A stretch of DNA of 64,000 nt from positions 2,480,001 to 2,544,000 of the forward strand of contig CM066915.1 in NCBI GenBank assembly GCA_033964015.1, written 5' to 3'. Below, piece by piece: positions 28,301 to 36,277 of this stretch. Each line of letters begins with the position of its first letter. The stretch's first letter is position 1. The position numbers and the translations under genes are program-made. Under the pieces are notes generated by a model. That model saw only the letters and a list, made by a program, of their open reading frames with translations, had not been told where the DNA came from and ran no database searches. Source of the stretch: Scolanthus callimorphus (taxonomy: Eukaryota; Cnidaria; Anthozoa; Actiniaria; Edwardsiidae).

Positions 28301-29511
28301 GCTATAACTTATAGCCTTCTAGTACCTCAACCAATCAGAATGCAGCATTGACAATAGACCACTAGTGTGATTTGACTAATATTATATATCTACCCTTCTC
28401 CAGCCCTAACTGGCCTTTTTGGTCGCCATATTTATTCAAAATTGCGCTGGCAAAAGAAGGGAATATTCATAAAGAAAACAAACAAGTTCCTGTTTATCTA
28501 ATTAATGAATTTTTTCTTTCTTTTCCTTTTATTTTGTAATAACCTGAAAAGTAGCTTTTAGCTAAGTGTTTTTTCACAATAAAATTCTATTCTATTCTAT
28601 CTAACTCTATCTAATTTCCTGTCAATTCTACAGTTTCATGAAGCCTTCCGAGCCTCGTAAAAGGCGCCCCCCTGTATCGTCACACGATCTAGACGATGTT
28701 GTCATCAAGAGACGAAAACCACACGTACCGGCCCCTCCCCCAGAACCACTAGTGGAAGGGGGGCCACTACCAGAGTTCGCTTGTAAAGTCTGCGGCAGGT
28801 GAGTAAAGTAGTGGAGGTCCAATCAACACGTGACAAACAACAAATCCTTGTCAGAATTGCAAAAGATACAGGAAAACGGCTCTATCGCGGTGTAAAACCT
28901 GTGTATTGTTCACGAGTTGCGCCACAAAGCTTAAGGCTGGTTTCAATATAGCCTTATCTGTCGTATCTGTCGTATGAAAAAAATTAATGCGACTCATAAG
29001 ACTATATAGAAATGACTCGTAAGACAGTCCAATACGACACATGCGACTGGTCGTATCACTGTCGTATGTAGTTTGTAGTAGTTTGGTGACGTCTGCACGA
29101 GAGTGTGGCAAAACAGCACATATATTTGACAGAAAAGGGAAATATACAGGACGCTACACTTTCTGATAAGTATTTTGGCGACGTTTACAGGAGAAAGTGA
29201 TATTTTTAAGCGAAACTTGCATAAGTTTTAAGTGGATTTTCGATGCATTCGCCATCTTTTTGGGGGCTTAGTGCCATAGCTGGATTATATTGTAGACACA
29301 GGAAGCCAGCTTATTCGCCCCAAGGCCCCCAATCGGCAATTTGCAAAATCGTCAGTGATATTACTTCTTTCCGCGCTTCCCTGTTGCTAACGTTTCTCTT
29401 TGATTTTCCCTTTGAAGAATCTTCCACAAGATCAAGAGCCGGTCCGCGCACATGAAGACACACGTCAAGCGACCGGACGATGACGATAAACACCACATTC
29501 ACGGTCACTAG
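10358..29511 (+). CDS. ZNF541/TRERF1-like: ZNF541/TRERF1-like ELM2-SANT zinc-finger protein (spliced gene, 14 coding exons)
   Basis: Predicted nuclear scaffold of a class I histone deacetylase complex of the MiDAC type (MIDEAS/TRERF1/ZNF541 family). In that family ELM2-SANT binds HDAC1/2 and the fingers are presumed to contact DNA. Coding exons: 10452-11760, 12982-13327, 14960-16025, 21181-21765, 22326-22365, 22999-23048, 23477-23566, 23758-23861, 24325-24400, 24705-24793, 25066-25257, 27936-27988, 28634-28798, 29418-29511. All have GT-AG borders with matching phases, except that exon 4 is one base short. With that base the frame gives 1,419 residues; human ZNF541, from memory, is of similar size. 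Domain order: fingers 1-3 (about 511-591), AT-hook-like GRP patches, a proline-rich PPYTPPPMLSP family motif (exon 4), ELM2 (about 1117-1220), SANT (about 1224-1275), finger 4 (about 1309-1332), finger 5 (about 1385-1407). The start ATG has A at -3 and follows an acceptor by about 95 bases. The choice between ZNF541 and TRERF1 is uncertain; it may be pro-orthologous to both. Confidence 0.92.
10452..11760 (+). CDS. ZNF541/TRERF1-like: Coding exon 1: N-terminal disordered region
   Basis: Encodes residues 1-436. It is low-complexity and acidic at first (many E, D, S), then rich in Q, P, Y and G with a prolonged IPPHILREH-like stretch. No folded domain is seen. It ends GCTCTTA|GTAAGT, phase 1. 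The reading frame runs only three codons past the donor, so splicing is needed to continue. Confidence 0.9.
12982..13327 (+). CDS. ZNF541/TRERF1-like: Coding exon 2: finger 1 and first part of finger 2
   Basis: The acceptor TTTTATTTCAG is followed by a Ser/Asn/Pro-rich linker. Next comes an AT-hook-like KPKGRPKPYG patch, and then C2H2 finger 1 (CEQC, then H-x3-H in KHKLTH) and CTIC of finger 2. The donor CT|GTAAGT splits a Leu codon inside finger 2. Confidence 0.92.
13328..14959 (+). other. Intron 2, with a dispersed repeat copy at about 14515-14660
   Basis: No gene inside. The stretch with AAAACTTGATATCTTCACAC and AATTTGGTATTTCAT is repeated at about 51210-51340, so it is part of a dispersed repeat family whose type I cannot name. 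Confidence 0.55.
14960..16025 (+). CDS. ZNF541/TRERF1-like: Coding exon 3: rest of finger 2, finger 3, AT-hook-like patch
   Basis: Starts after TATTTACAG and completes finger 2 (HMVTH). Finger 3 has a C-x4-C spacing (CSYADC) and ends HLENHH. The GRGRPPKD patch near 15238-15261 resembles an AT hook. The remainder is Q/Y/M-rich with short N and Q runs (NNNNN near 15878-15892). The donor is CCG|GTAAGT, phase 0. Confidence 0.92.
16090..16832. mobile_element. 743-bp fold-back DNA transposon in intron 3
   Basis: The ends CTACTACTCTTCCCAGTAGA and TCTACTGGGAAGAGTAGTAG are inverted copies. Arms run about 100 bp through ACACCTCTCG, CAGCCCGC-GGCGG and GTACCACG. A second inverted pair lies inside at about 16600-16745 (CCACGTGATGGGTTGC / CAACTCATCACGTGG). 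No ORF; non-autonomous. Confidence 0.75.
16995..17215. mobile_element. MITE, CATTCT...GAATG family, with 9-bp target duplication
   Basis: The termini CATTCTTGTACCCAGAGCTC and GAGCTCTGGGTTCGAGAATG are inverted repeats. They are flanked by GTAAAATCT (16986-16994) and GTAAAATCC (17216-17224), a 9-bp duplication with one mismatch. A relative at 59158-59454 also has a 9-bp duplication, which suits a MULE-like transposase. Confidence 0.75.
17230..20800 (+). other. Intron 3 interior, no gene seen
   Basis: AT-rich intronic sequence with short unsupported reading frames only. No transposon borders were resolved in this part. Confidence 0.5.
20810..21105 (+). repeat. Degenerate CTCCTGGAAA repeat cluster before exon 4
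   Basis: TCCTGGAA or a close variant occurs about ten times between 20830 and 21105, on the plus strand only, spaced 10-45 bases with a gap in the middle. A reading frame through it gives repeated SPGI-like peptides. It ends about 70 bases before the exon 4 acceptor. Confidence 0.6.
21181..21765 (+). CDS. ZNF541/TRERF1-like: Coding exon 4: proline-rich family motif, one-base frameshift
   Basis: The acceptor follows a (GTTT)n tract. The exon encodes RRKRPKPEPLKIPP and PPYTPPPMLSP, motifs I recognise from MIDEAS/TRERF1/ZNF541 just upstream of ELM2. The open frame stops at 21724-21726, but a GGGG run at 21704-21707 marks a likely missing G. One extra base gives GAPPMPMTPSRLLLSS and puts the donor (AGAA|GTAAGT) in the phase that exon 5 requires. 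Confidence 0.85.
22326..22365 (+). CDS. ZNF541/TRERF1-like: Coding exon 5: 40-base micro-exon, acidic linker
   Basis: TTCACAG|GCAGTG to GAACC|GTGAGT. In the phase set by both neighbours it reads SVDGDDELSFPEP, leading into ELM2. Confidence 0.85.
22589..22695. mobile_element. MITE with 24-bp perfect terminal inverted repeats
   Basis: AGAATAATAAAAAGAAAGAG at the left is matched by its exact inverse ending at 22695. The interior holds GAGTCCGAAACGTTGGC. Sits in intron 5. Confidence 0.75.
22999..23048 (+). CDS. ZNF541/TRERF1-like: Coding exon 6: start of ELM2
   Basis: Encodes KINVGPQFQAVIPDVV, the hallmark start of an ELM2 domain (INVG-x-x-FQA-x-IP). Borders are TATTCTAG and GTTG|GTAAG. Confidence 0.93.
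23477..23566 (+). CDS. ZNF541/TRERF1-like: Coding exon 7: ELM2 middle
   Basis: Reads APKEQAKHDVHKATLCWYPM then a basic E/K/R stretch. The ATLxW-P motif matches the second ELM2 block of the family. Confidence 0.9.
23758..23861 (+). CDS. ZNF541/TRERF1-like: Coding exon 8: ELM2 C-terminal half
   Basis: Reads FLDMACSVAVVGGSSNKEYA then LHILHRARGNMK. The pattern L-MA-S----GG--N-E-ALH-LH-ARGN is characteristic of the MiDAC-type ELM2. Phase 0 at its 3' end. Confidence 0.93.
23878..24068 (+). repeat. Degenerate minisatellite, GAATGTTTTCATG-like unit
   Basis: About a dozen imperfect copies of GGAATGTTTTC(A/T)TG with 13-20 base spacing fill the start of intron 8, only 16 bases after the donor. Confidence 0.7.
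24325..24400 (+). CDS. ZNF541/TRERF1-like: Coding exon 9: ELM2 end / linker
   Basis: Encodes EAVKLLLSKKNITQSGD then PMHNYRYE. EA--LLL follows ARGN as in family members. Borders are CACCAG|GAAG and GAAG|GTATG. Confidence 0.88.
24705..24793 (+). CDS. ZNF541/TRERF1-like: Coding exon 10: SANT helices 1-2
   Basis: Encodes WLARERQTFRNSFRTKGKVF then HDLRKE. The W, E, F and GK-F spacing fits a SANT/Myb-like fold. Borders are CCGCAG|GT and GAG|GTACGTG. Confidence 0.9.
25066..25257 (+). CDS. ZNF541/TRERF1-like: Coding exon 11: SANT helix 3, acidic linker, first half of finger 4
   Basis: KTVSDCVEFYYLWK is the third SANT helix. A highly acidic stretch (DSDSEDDYEDD) follows, then FECDFPQC, the cysteine pair of finger 4. 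The donor falls right after the second cysteine region. Confidence 0.93.
25258..27935 (+). other. Intron 11 with a 40-base hairpin at 27195-27234
   Basis: No gene inside. The hairpin CGCTACTCACTACCTATC / GATAGTGAGTAGCG is near-perfect. The rest is ordinary AT-rich intron. Confidence 0.55.
27936..27988 (+). CDS. ZNF541/TRERF1-like: Coding exon 12: second half of finger 4
   Basis: Encodes KFVSRQALNGHIRVHGG. It supplies H-x3-H to the CDFPQC of exon 11, giving a full C2H2 finger. The donor is GGCAG|GTTGGT. Confidence 0.9.
28095..28190. mobile_element. Short inverted-repeat element A in intron 12
   Basis: TTTAACAATTATTCCTCGAG and its inverse CGAGAGGAATAATTGTTTA bound about 96 bases. It abuts the next element. 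Confidence 0.65.
28188..28379. mobile_element. Short inverted-repeat element B in intron 12
   Basis: TTAGTCAAATCACACTAGT at the left and ACTAGTGTGATTTGACTAA at the right are inverse copies, 192 bases apart end to end. No ORF. Confidence 0.7.
28634..28798 (+). CDS. ZNF541/TRERF1-like: Coding exon 13: basic/proline linker and first half of finger 5
   Basis: Contains EPRKRRPP and KRRKPHVPAPPPEP, which could include a nuclear localisation signal. It ends with FACKVCGR, the cysteine pair of finger 5. Borders are CTACAG|TTTC and GGCAG|GTGAGT. Confidence 0.92.
28931..29075. mobile_element. Degenerate copy of the GCCTGGTTTCCATATAG MITE family
   Basis: The left part GGCTGGTTTCAATATAGCC followed by TTATCTGTCGTATC matches the terminus of the MITE at 51424-51555. 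The right end is not clearly preserved. In intron 13. Confidence 0.5.
29418..29511 (+). CDS. ZNF541/TRERF1-like: Coding exon 14: second half of finger 5 and stop
   Basis: Encodes IFHKIKSRSAHMKTH, then a short D/H-rich tail and TAG at 29509-29511. F-K-KSRSAHMK-H is the conserved last finger of the family, so this is the true C-terminus. Confidence 0.93.
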
Positions 29512-30045
29512 GGTCACTCGGGAGGAGATCGGAACGAAACCGGGGAACTCTCGCTGCCGGGATTAGCTCGGGTAAGGAGGCGAACCGCTCACGAAGCAAG
29601 AAAATCAGGTGGAGGTGCAAATAAGAAAGAAAGCGGAAGTGACGTACATTGGACGTACATTAGTAAGAGCGCGATGCCACCTTGTATGGCACAAGTTTTT
29701 ACATCTAATCCCCGATATGCCGCCGGAAGAAATCAATATTCCGTCGGAACCTATTTCGGGAGAGCTCGGCTTTTCTCCGAGTACAGACGGAGTTCTGAAA
29801 ATCGAATTATTTTATAACTTGCCACTTCATACCACAATAGCCAAATCAGGTGAATTATCAATAGTTTGGTAAACATTGTACTTTACCAAATCCAAGTGTC
29901 TTTTGGGTAATTTTTTAAGATGGCGGTTCATACTGGCGTAGTCACAGAGGTTGACCGAGCATGCCAAATATGCGTGGCTTGTTCATCCAACGTGTTTATT
30001 TTTCAATATCAGAAGTAGAATTTAATAAAAAAAATCTCGAAATAA
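29512..30045 (+). other. ZNF541/TRERF1-like: 3' untranslated region with AATAAA
   Basis: Follows the stop directly. The first clear polyadenylation signal AATAAA is at 30024-30029, so cleavage is expected shortly after. The 87-codon frame inside it looks accidental. Confidence 0.5.
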
Positions 30046-30049
30046 CCAT

Positions 30050-33000
30050 CTAAAAGAAAGTTAAGTACTCGAATGACAAAACTTTTGATCCAAAAGTATT
30101 ACATAACCTTGCAGCCGATGGAAGTGGATGCTTTGTGTGACTCGGTATTTCCTGACGACAAAATGTCGGCCGAGTAAGACTTCTGTATGTATGCATAGCG
30201 CTATTGATTTAAAATTCACGATCTTCTTCATATGACCGGCGCCATCTTGAAAATTACCCAATTGCGAGGCTGGTCAAATGTTATTTCCCTTCGAGGTGTG
30301 TTTCTGTATTTACCTCGCGTAGTGGAATACAGGTTGAAATTTCTAAGAATCGTGTTGGTCACTTCAGCACGTCTCGAGAAGTATTCGAGTATTCTATGCA
30401 TTGTTTTCTATCAGCCTGATAAAACCGGCCAGGCTTTTAAAAAACACTGTATAATCCGACCAACACAATGCCATTAGCTCATATAAGCTGCTGGCAATGT
30501 TAATACAGACTTAACTTATTATAATTTATCATAAATAGCCGTTGAGGCCAGAAACGGAAAATCAAAGGAATTGAATTTTGGATTGAGATTAAGATAGTAT
30601 AAATATAAATTAGCCCATTTGTTATTGTAGCCTGAGGTTTATCAGCCTGAAAGAGCTTATAAAGTTCAGGCTATATTAATTAGCTGTAGTTTCGTTGCCG
30701 TAAGGTAACTGTTCTATAAGTTTCAGTGAAGCGTGTAGAAAATGAGAGAATTTCGTCCTGGCAAGATAGAACATTTCATCAGCCTATTCCTTGCGCTCTC
30801 AGTGGGCTTCCTGTGGTGGGCAGGAAATAGGAAGTATGACGTCACACTGCGGTTGAGCTCGGCCCAGCCCTCGCGCTTCCTCACTGTTTATCTCCTAGCA
30901 CAGGAAGTCCGCTCAGGGCTCAGGGACTACGCTGGGTATAGTAGCTTGAACTGCTGTGAGAGAAACAAACTTAACTTAAGAGGTCACAAGATGGCCTTAT
31001 AAGGAAAATAACCATACTTTCATTTCCCAGAGTGCTTTGTGAGTTCATCGTTATGATCGAAGTGCTTTGTGGCATAGCAGTTTCGCTAGGGAAGAAACAG
31101 GACGAGGAATTTTTCTGTTTCAAAATTTTCCGTGGGCTGGAAGTAATTGTACAGTGATATTTATATTTTGGCATAATATTTCTCACTGTATCTTGTACAT
31201 TTTCAAGAGGGACCGAGTATATATTTTCACTATTTTGTTGTCCTTTTCAATAGAGTTCGAGGGAAAGCTTCAAGGAATTTTTTCCAGGTTTTACACGATT
31301 TGACAAGAATCTTATGAATATTCTAATTTTATGAGTTTCAAAGCGTATTGAGTAAAATTCTGGTGTTCTTTCTGTTTGTATAATAACATAAGTTATTATT
31401 TCGGTTAAGATTTTCAACAGTCTGTGAAATCTTGGTGATTGACATTCGGGAAGCCATTCACTAACTGAACTGAAAAACTCTGTGTCCGATGGGTTTGACA
31501 ATGTTATGATTGGTTTGTTGTGTTTCTCTAATACGGCAAGAAACGTTCAAAATAACACCATTAGTTTGCTGTTCTATGACTACATATCACATAAACCAGT
31601 TTTAGACAAAAGGATGGATCGAAATTCCACGAGATTTAAACGGATTGAGTTCGCTACCTTTACCGTTACCTCATTAGCATAGAGTTTTATGGGCTATGAA
31701 ACTATTTGTCACGCCCATAGGTCACGGGGTCTTTCTGAGAATGGTTCATTTTAGCGCTGGGTGTGGTCTTTAGGCGTGACCATGGCTCATACGAGCCGAT
31801 CAGCCATAGCGCAACATTCTTCGCAACAACAGGAATAATATAATAGGACATGCATATCAATTTTCAAGAAAATTTTGTAATGTTCAGTGAACAGTTCATG
31901 AACAGTCGTAAAAAATGAGTGCTGTCCACGACTGAAAATTAAAGTGTGCATGGCGGATTTATGGTAGTTATTTTAAATTTCACTTATTAAGCCTCAGAGA
32001 GGAATGAACCCTGTTACTCGCTGTTTACAGCCAAAATCATTGGTTCACGCGAAAAAAATTCAAAACATTGTTTGATTGCCGGTGTTTCAGTTCCGCCATT
32101 CAAACCATCTAAGCCAATCAGGTCCTTGCTCTGTTTCGCCTAGTACAGTCAACTGGGTTTTCGTCGCGACAGAAAGCCAGTCGACTGCACTAGGTGAAAC
32201 AGGGTAAGCACCTGATTGGCTTAGATGGTTTGACTCAAGTGGCGGAACATAAGAAAAACATCCCAAATAAAAATAAATGGTTTGAAAATGCGCAGCGCGG
32301 AACAGCAGATTTAGCTGTAAGCTTCAGAGCATCTAAAATTGACTAAAGTCACATCTAGATTTGAATGATGTTTATTTTTTTGCTGTGTGTGAAATAGGGG
32401 ACGTTAGTTCTGTTAATGATTTGATTTGCATGCCACAGTGTTTGTATGCACTGCTGACTGAATTTGTTTTACAGGAACTCTCGATTTTGGTGTCTGCATG
32501 ATTGAAGCTCAGAGCGCTAGATTGAACACTAGAACACTCACTAGGAATTTTTTCACGGCATGGTGAAACATAGCTTATCATTATTATATTATCTTTATTG
32601 TTATTATTAATTAAATGGACGGTTCTATCTATAATTGGTGCGCTTTCACATTAGAATATTAATCACACAAAGCGCGCTCCAGTCTCGATACCATCCGCCG
32701 AAAAGAAAGGAGAAAAATAAGAGCTGGTTGCGACAAAATGGAATAAAATGAAATGAGTCCCAATAACTCATAAATTGATCTTCACTCAAATTTCTGTTAG
32801 TTTTTGAGACGGATAATGCATTCACACTTGTGGCAGATGTAGAAATATTTCAACTACCATTCACCGTTTGGTCGTGGTTGTGGTGTGGGACATTTCTAAG
32901 ATAAAATCCAGCGCCTTTTTGTAGATAGAACCCACATTAGTCGAGCTGGCTCAAGTGTTACGGTGGTTGTGAATATCGCAGCAGCCATAGACTGCAGGGC

Positions 33001-33140
33001 AGACTTACAAAGGACTGCGATGCGAGATTTGTACATATCGAACTTACTGTAAATAATGTATTATGTTAAAGTTTCGCGTGAAAAAATATATAATTAATTA
33101 CTGAACGTGTCTGTCTCTAACTTTACCTTACGCTTAGGCT
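30050..33140. other. Intergenic sequence
   Basis: No conserved coding signal. The only clear structure is the inverted repeat at 32090-32248, listed separately. Confidence 0.5.
32090..32248. mobile_element. Inverted-repeat element, ~70-bp arms
   Basis: GTTCCGCCA, then ACCATCTAAGCCAATCAGGT, on the left, and ACCTGATTGGCTTAGATGGT, then TGGCGGAAC, on the right are inverse copies. The arms extend almost to the centre (GTCGCGAC). Confidence 0.75.
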
Positions 33141-33146
33141 GCGTAA

Positions 33147-33177
<31 letters not shown>
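33147..33177 (+). repeat. Poly-G tract (31 G)
   Basis: An uninterrupted run of 31 guanines after GCGTAA. Assembled length of such runs is unreliable. It can form G-quadruplexes. Confidence 0.9.
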
Positions 33178-33180
<3 letters not shown>

Positions 33181-33763
33181 GAATTTTTTTTTTTGACAGT
33201 GCAAAATTTCAGATCCCCCCAAGGCACAACATATTTTTTACGAATCCCCCCTCTTAGTCAAAAGGAAAAAACATGCCCCCACCCGACATTTTTTCAATTT
33301 ATATGTCAGGGTAGGGTCGCGTCAACAACATTTTTTCAAAAGATGCAGAACAAGGCTCAATGATAAAAAAAGCGTAAATATGCAAATAAAAATCCTAGGT
33401 AGTTGTACTCTTTTGTGTGTTTTTACTTTCTACCAAGTGTTCTGGTGCGCTTCTCGATTGGAACCTTACTACATAGACTGAGTATCATTTATTTTGTATT
33501 TGATTGTTTGGTTTGTTTTCCGTTGTGCGCGCGAAGCGCGCAGCAATTTTGACATAAAGCTACAAGACTATTAATCAAAAGTCGAAAGGCATTTTTGTCT
33601 GGCAGACAAAAGTCACTGAAGAGGACCTCGAGGAATTGTGGTAAAACAAGAAGGCCTTTTACAATTTTTTAAGTTTATAAGTCTTTATGCGCGCGAAGCG
33701 TGCAGCTATTTTCAAGTGATATTTCTTCAGGAGGTTCAAACTCGGTGTTAAATATATATACTA

Positions 33764-34380
33764 CCTCAACAAAAATATGCATCCCCCCTTAATGTTGTGA
33801 AAAAAACTTGACATTCCCCTTTTCCAGTTGCTAAATTTTGAGATCCCCCCTCAAAATCCTCTGCCCCCCTCTGTACTATACATAATGAATGTAGCCTTAC
33901 ATGTAACTAGCAGCTATTTGAGTCTGAGAGCGACTTTATTATACAGTGTTATTATCAGTCAATTCCAGCGGTGACCATGCCTCAACAAAAATATGCATCC
34001 CCCTTAATGTTGTGAAAAAAACTTGACATTCCCCTTTTCCAGTTGCTAAATTTTGAGATCCCCCCTCAAAATCCTCTGCCCCCCTCTGTACTATACATAA
34101 TGAATGTAGCCTTACATGTAACTAGCAGCTATTTGAGTCTGAGAGCGACTTTATTATACAGTGTTATTATCAGTCAATTCCAGCGGTGACCATGCCTCAA
34201 CAAAAATATGCATCCCCCCTTAATGTTGTGAAAAAAACTTGACATTCCCCTTTTCCAGTTGCTAATTTTGAGATCCCCCCTCAAAATCCTCTGCCCCCCT
34301 CTGTACTATACATAATGAATGTAGCCTTACATGTAACTTTATTATACAGTGTTATTATCAGTCAATTCCAGCGGTGACCA
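33764..34380 (+). repeat. 215-bp tandem triplication
   Basis: The unit starts CCTCAACAAAAATATGCATC at 33764, 33980 and 34195, a period of 215-216. Each copy contains TTAATGTTGTG, GATCCCCCCTC, ACTATACATAATG and the end CCAGCGGTGACCATG. Copies 1 and 2 are almost identical; copy 3 lacks about 25 bases after ATGTAACT. Confidence 0.9.
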
Positions 34381-34416
<36 letters not shown>

Positions 34417-34531
34417 GATTTTGGTAAGAATTCCCCGCCCCGGGACAGGAAAAGATGCAAAATACCCCACGGCGGGGAAGACAAAAAGTGGACAAATGCT
34501 CCTCCCCCGGTCACCGCTGGAATTGACTGAT
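34357..34531. mobile_element. MITE, ATCAGTCAATTCCAGCG family, containing poly-C
   Basis: ATCAGTCAATTCCAGCGGTG at 34357 is matched by its inverse ending ACTGAT at 34531. A run of 32 C (34383-34414) follows the left arm. The same termini bound 60981-61895. The left terminus is also the end of each 215-bp unit upstream, so the tandem array includes element sequence. Confidence 0.8.
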
Positions 34532-34959
34532 TAGGCCTTCGGCAAACGTCGTGCCAGAGTCGCGCCGTTCCAATCCAACAATGGACGTTTTCTATTATAA
34601 AGTCTAATGAAGCGGCATCCTTTGAAAAATGAACGGTTTGACAGACGATGTTCGACGTTTGTGCTTCGCCTAAGGAGCATGTGAACTAGATAGGTAACAC
34701 ACCTTGATCTTATTTAACGTGCAAGACTGGCAAGGCATAATCGGTATGTTTTCAAAAACCTGGATCCGCGCCCCTGAACTGAAATGCTCGCAGCTGCGCA
34801 AATTCTTGTGACCACGGCGGGAGTTTGGCCAAGCGTAAAAAATGAGGAGGCTCGACGCCGCTCAAAACACAACTGGGAACGCTAGAAGGCTTTTTCCTGG
34901 GTAGACGAAACTGACGAAAGAGTGTAAAATAGAACAAAAGAAGCCCGCTTGACATGAGC

Positions 34960-35094
34960 CCGCACACACTCAGCAGCCCTACTCAGCTGATACAGAAAAT
35001 CCGAGCTGAGGTTCCATATATCTTGGAGCTTAGTACTTTAAGATCCATCTTAATTTGCCTCGCTTGTCGTCTCAGACAACAGTTTTGTCAACAG
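34960..35094 (+). other. BBOX1: Candidate 5' untranslated exon of the BBOX1-like gene
   Basis: A consensus donor CAACAG|GTAAGT lies at 35095, and the acceptor CTCTACAG at 36270-36277 precedes the coding start. The upstream boundary is not visible. Confidence 0.4.
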
Positions 35095-35436
35095 GTAAGT
35101 TTACGGAAAGCCTAAAAATATCACAAACTTTTAGCTGTGGTTTGATTTCCGGGCCTCTGCATGCTAGCAGTGTAGCGCCGGGATTGCTCAAAAGTAAAAT
35201 CTTCATGGTTTAGTTCATGCAATTACAAACCTATTTCAGGTGCTGTTATGTGAATATGTCATGATAAACATTTTGTATTAAACTCCAAACGGAGCTGGTT
35301 TTCTCATCAGAAAAACATGGGCACTAGGACTACAACATTCTGAAGCCTGAATACAAATTATTCTATTCTGGGATTAGTTTTTTGACTCATAGTCGCATTG
35401 CTTTTAATGACACTTTCAAGTACTTGTCTGTTTTAA

Positions 35437-35752
35437 GGCCATGCTAGACGAGGCAATTTTTCTTGCAACTCCCAATGCACCGATGATGAATAAATAAAAT
35501 TGCAAGTTGCTGCGGGATGTTACGTGCTTGCACTATTTTTTGCAACTTCCAATGTGTAGTAAAATAATAACTGGTTACACATAGCAACTTGCCTTGCAAC
35601 ATTGCAAAAAGTACAGCTCAATTCTACATTTCCTGCAACTCGCAATGCACCAAAGTATTGCAATTGCAGGTGGATGTTAATTACATGTGCGATTTTCGCT
35701 TCAACTCGCAACACAATATTTAATGCAAGAAAAGTTGTCTTGTGTAGCATTG
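35437..35752. mobile_element. MITE-like inverted repeat
   Basis: GCCATGCTAGACGAGGCAA and the right end TTGTCTTGTGTAGCATTG pair as imperfect inverted repeats. CAACTC(G/C)CAATGCACC repeats occur inside. In the presumed first intron of the next gene. Confidence 0.6.
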
Positions 35753-36277
35753 TCTTCACCACAAGCTTTTTTCCCCTAATTAACTGAAGCTACAGGCAGC
35801 TTACTAATAGGCCATGTTCAATTTAATACAATTCAGTGCCTGCAAATAATAACCTCTAGTAGAGGCTCTCTTCTAGAATTATTGTAAATGTATTAGAACT
35901 TGGAGAGAGCCTCAATTTGAAGCTTTTGTCTTGTGAGCATTGGAGCGTAATTTGAACCTGGCTATATTGAGAGCCTCCCTCTCTCTTCTATGTTCAGCCT
36001 ATACCTTCCAACTTGTCCATCCTGAATGACTCTGCAAACAGCAGGAGTCCGAGCAATCTCTTTCTAGAATTTCCAATGAATGTTACAGTGGTTGTATCGG
36101 AAGTTGTATCGGAAGTTAGAGATATATTGACTCCCCCCCTAATCCTTTCAGAAAAATTTTAATCTTGGAATATTTTACATTATGTAAAAGGTTATTGCAA
36201 GCTATGTTTCACACCCTGTAAGTAGTCACTCTTTCTCATTTATTGTATTGTTATGTGAATAAAATGTTACTCTACAG

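Noticed and set aside
29609..29872. 87-codon ORF as a separate gene
   Set aside because: It lies in the 3' untranslated region of the chromatin gene with no recognisable domain.
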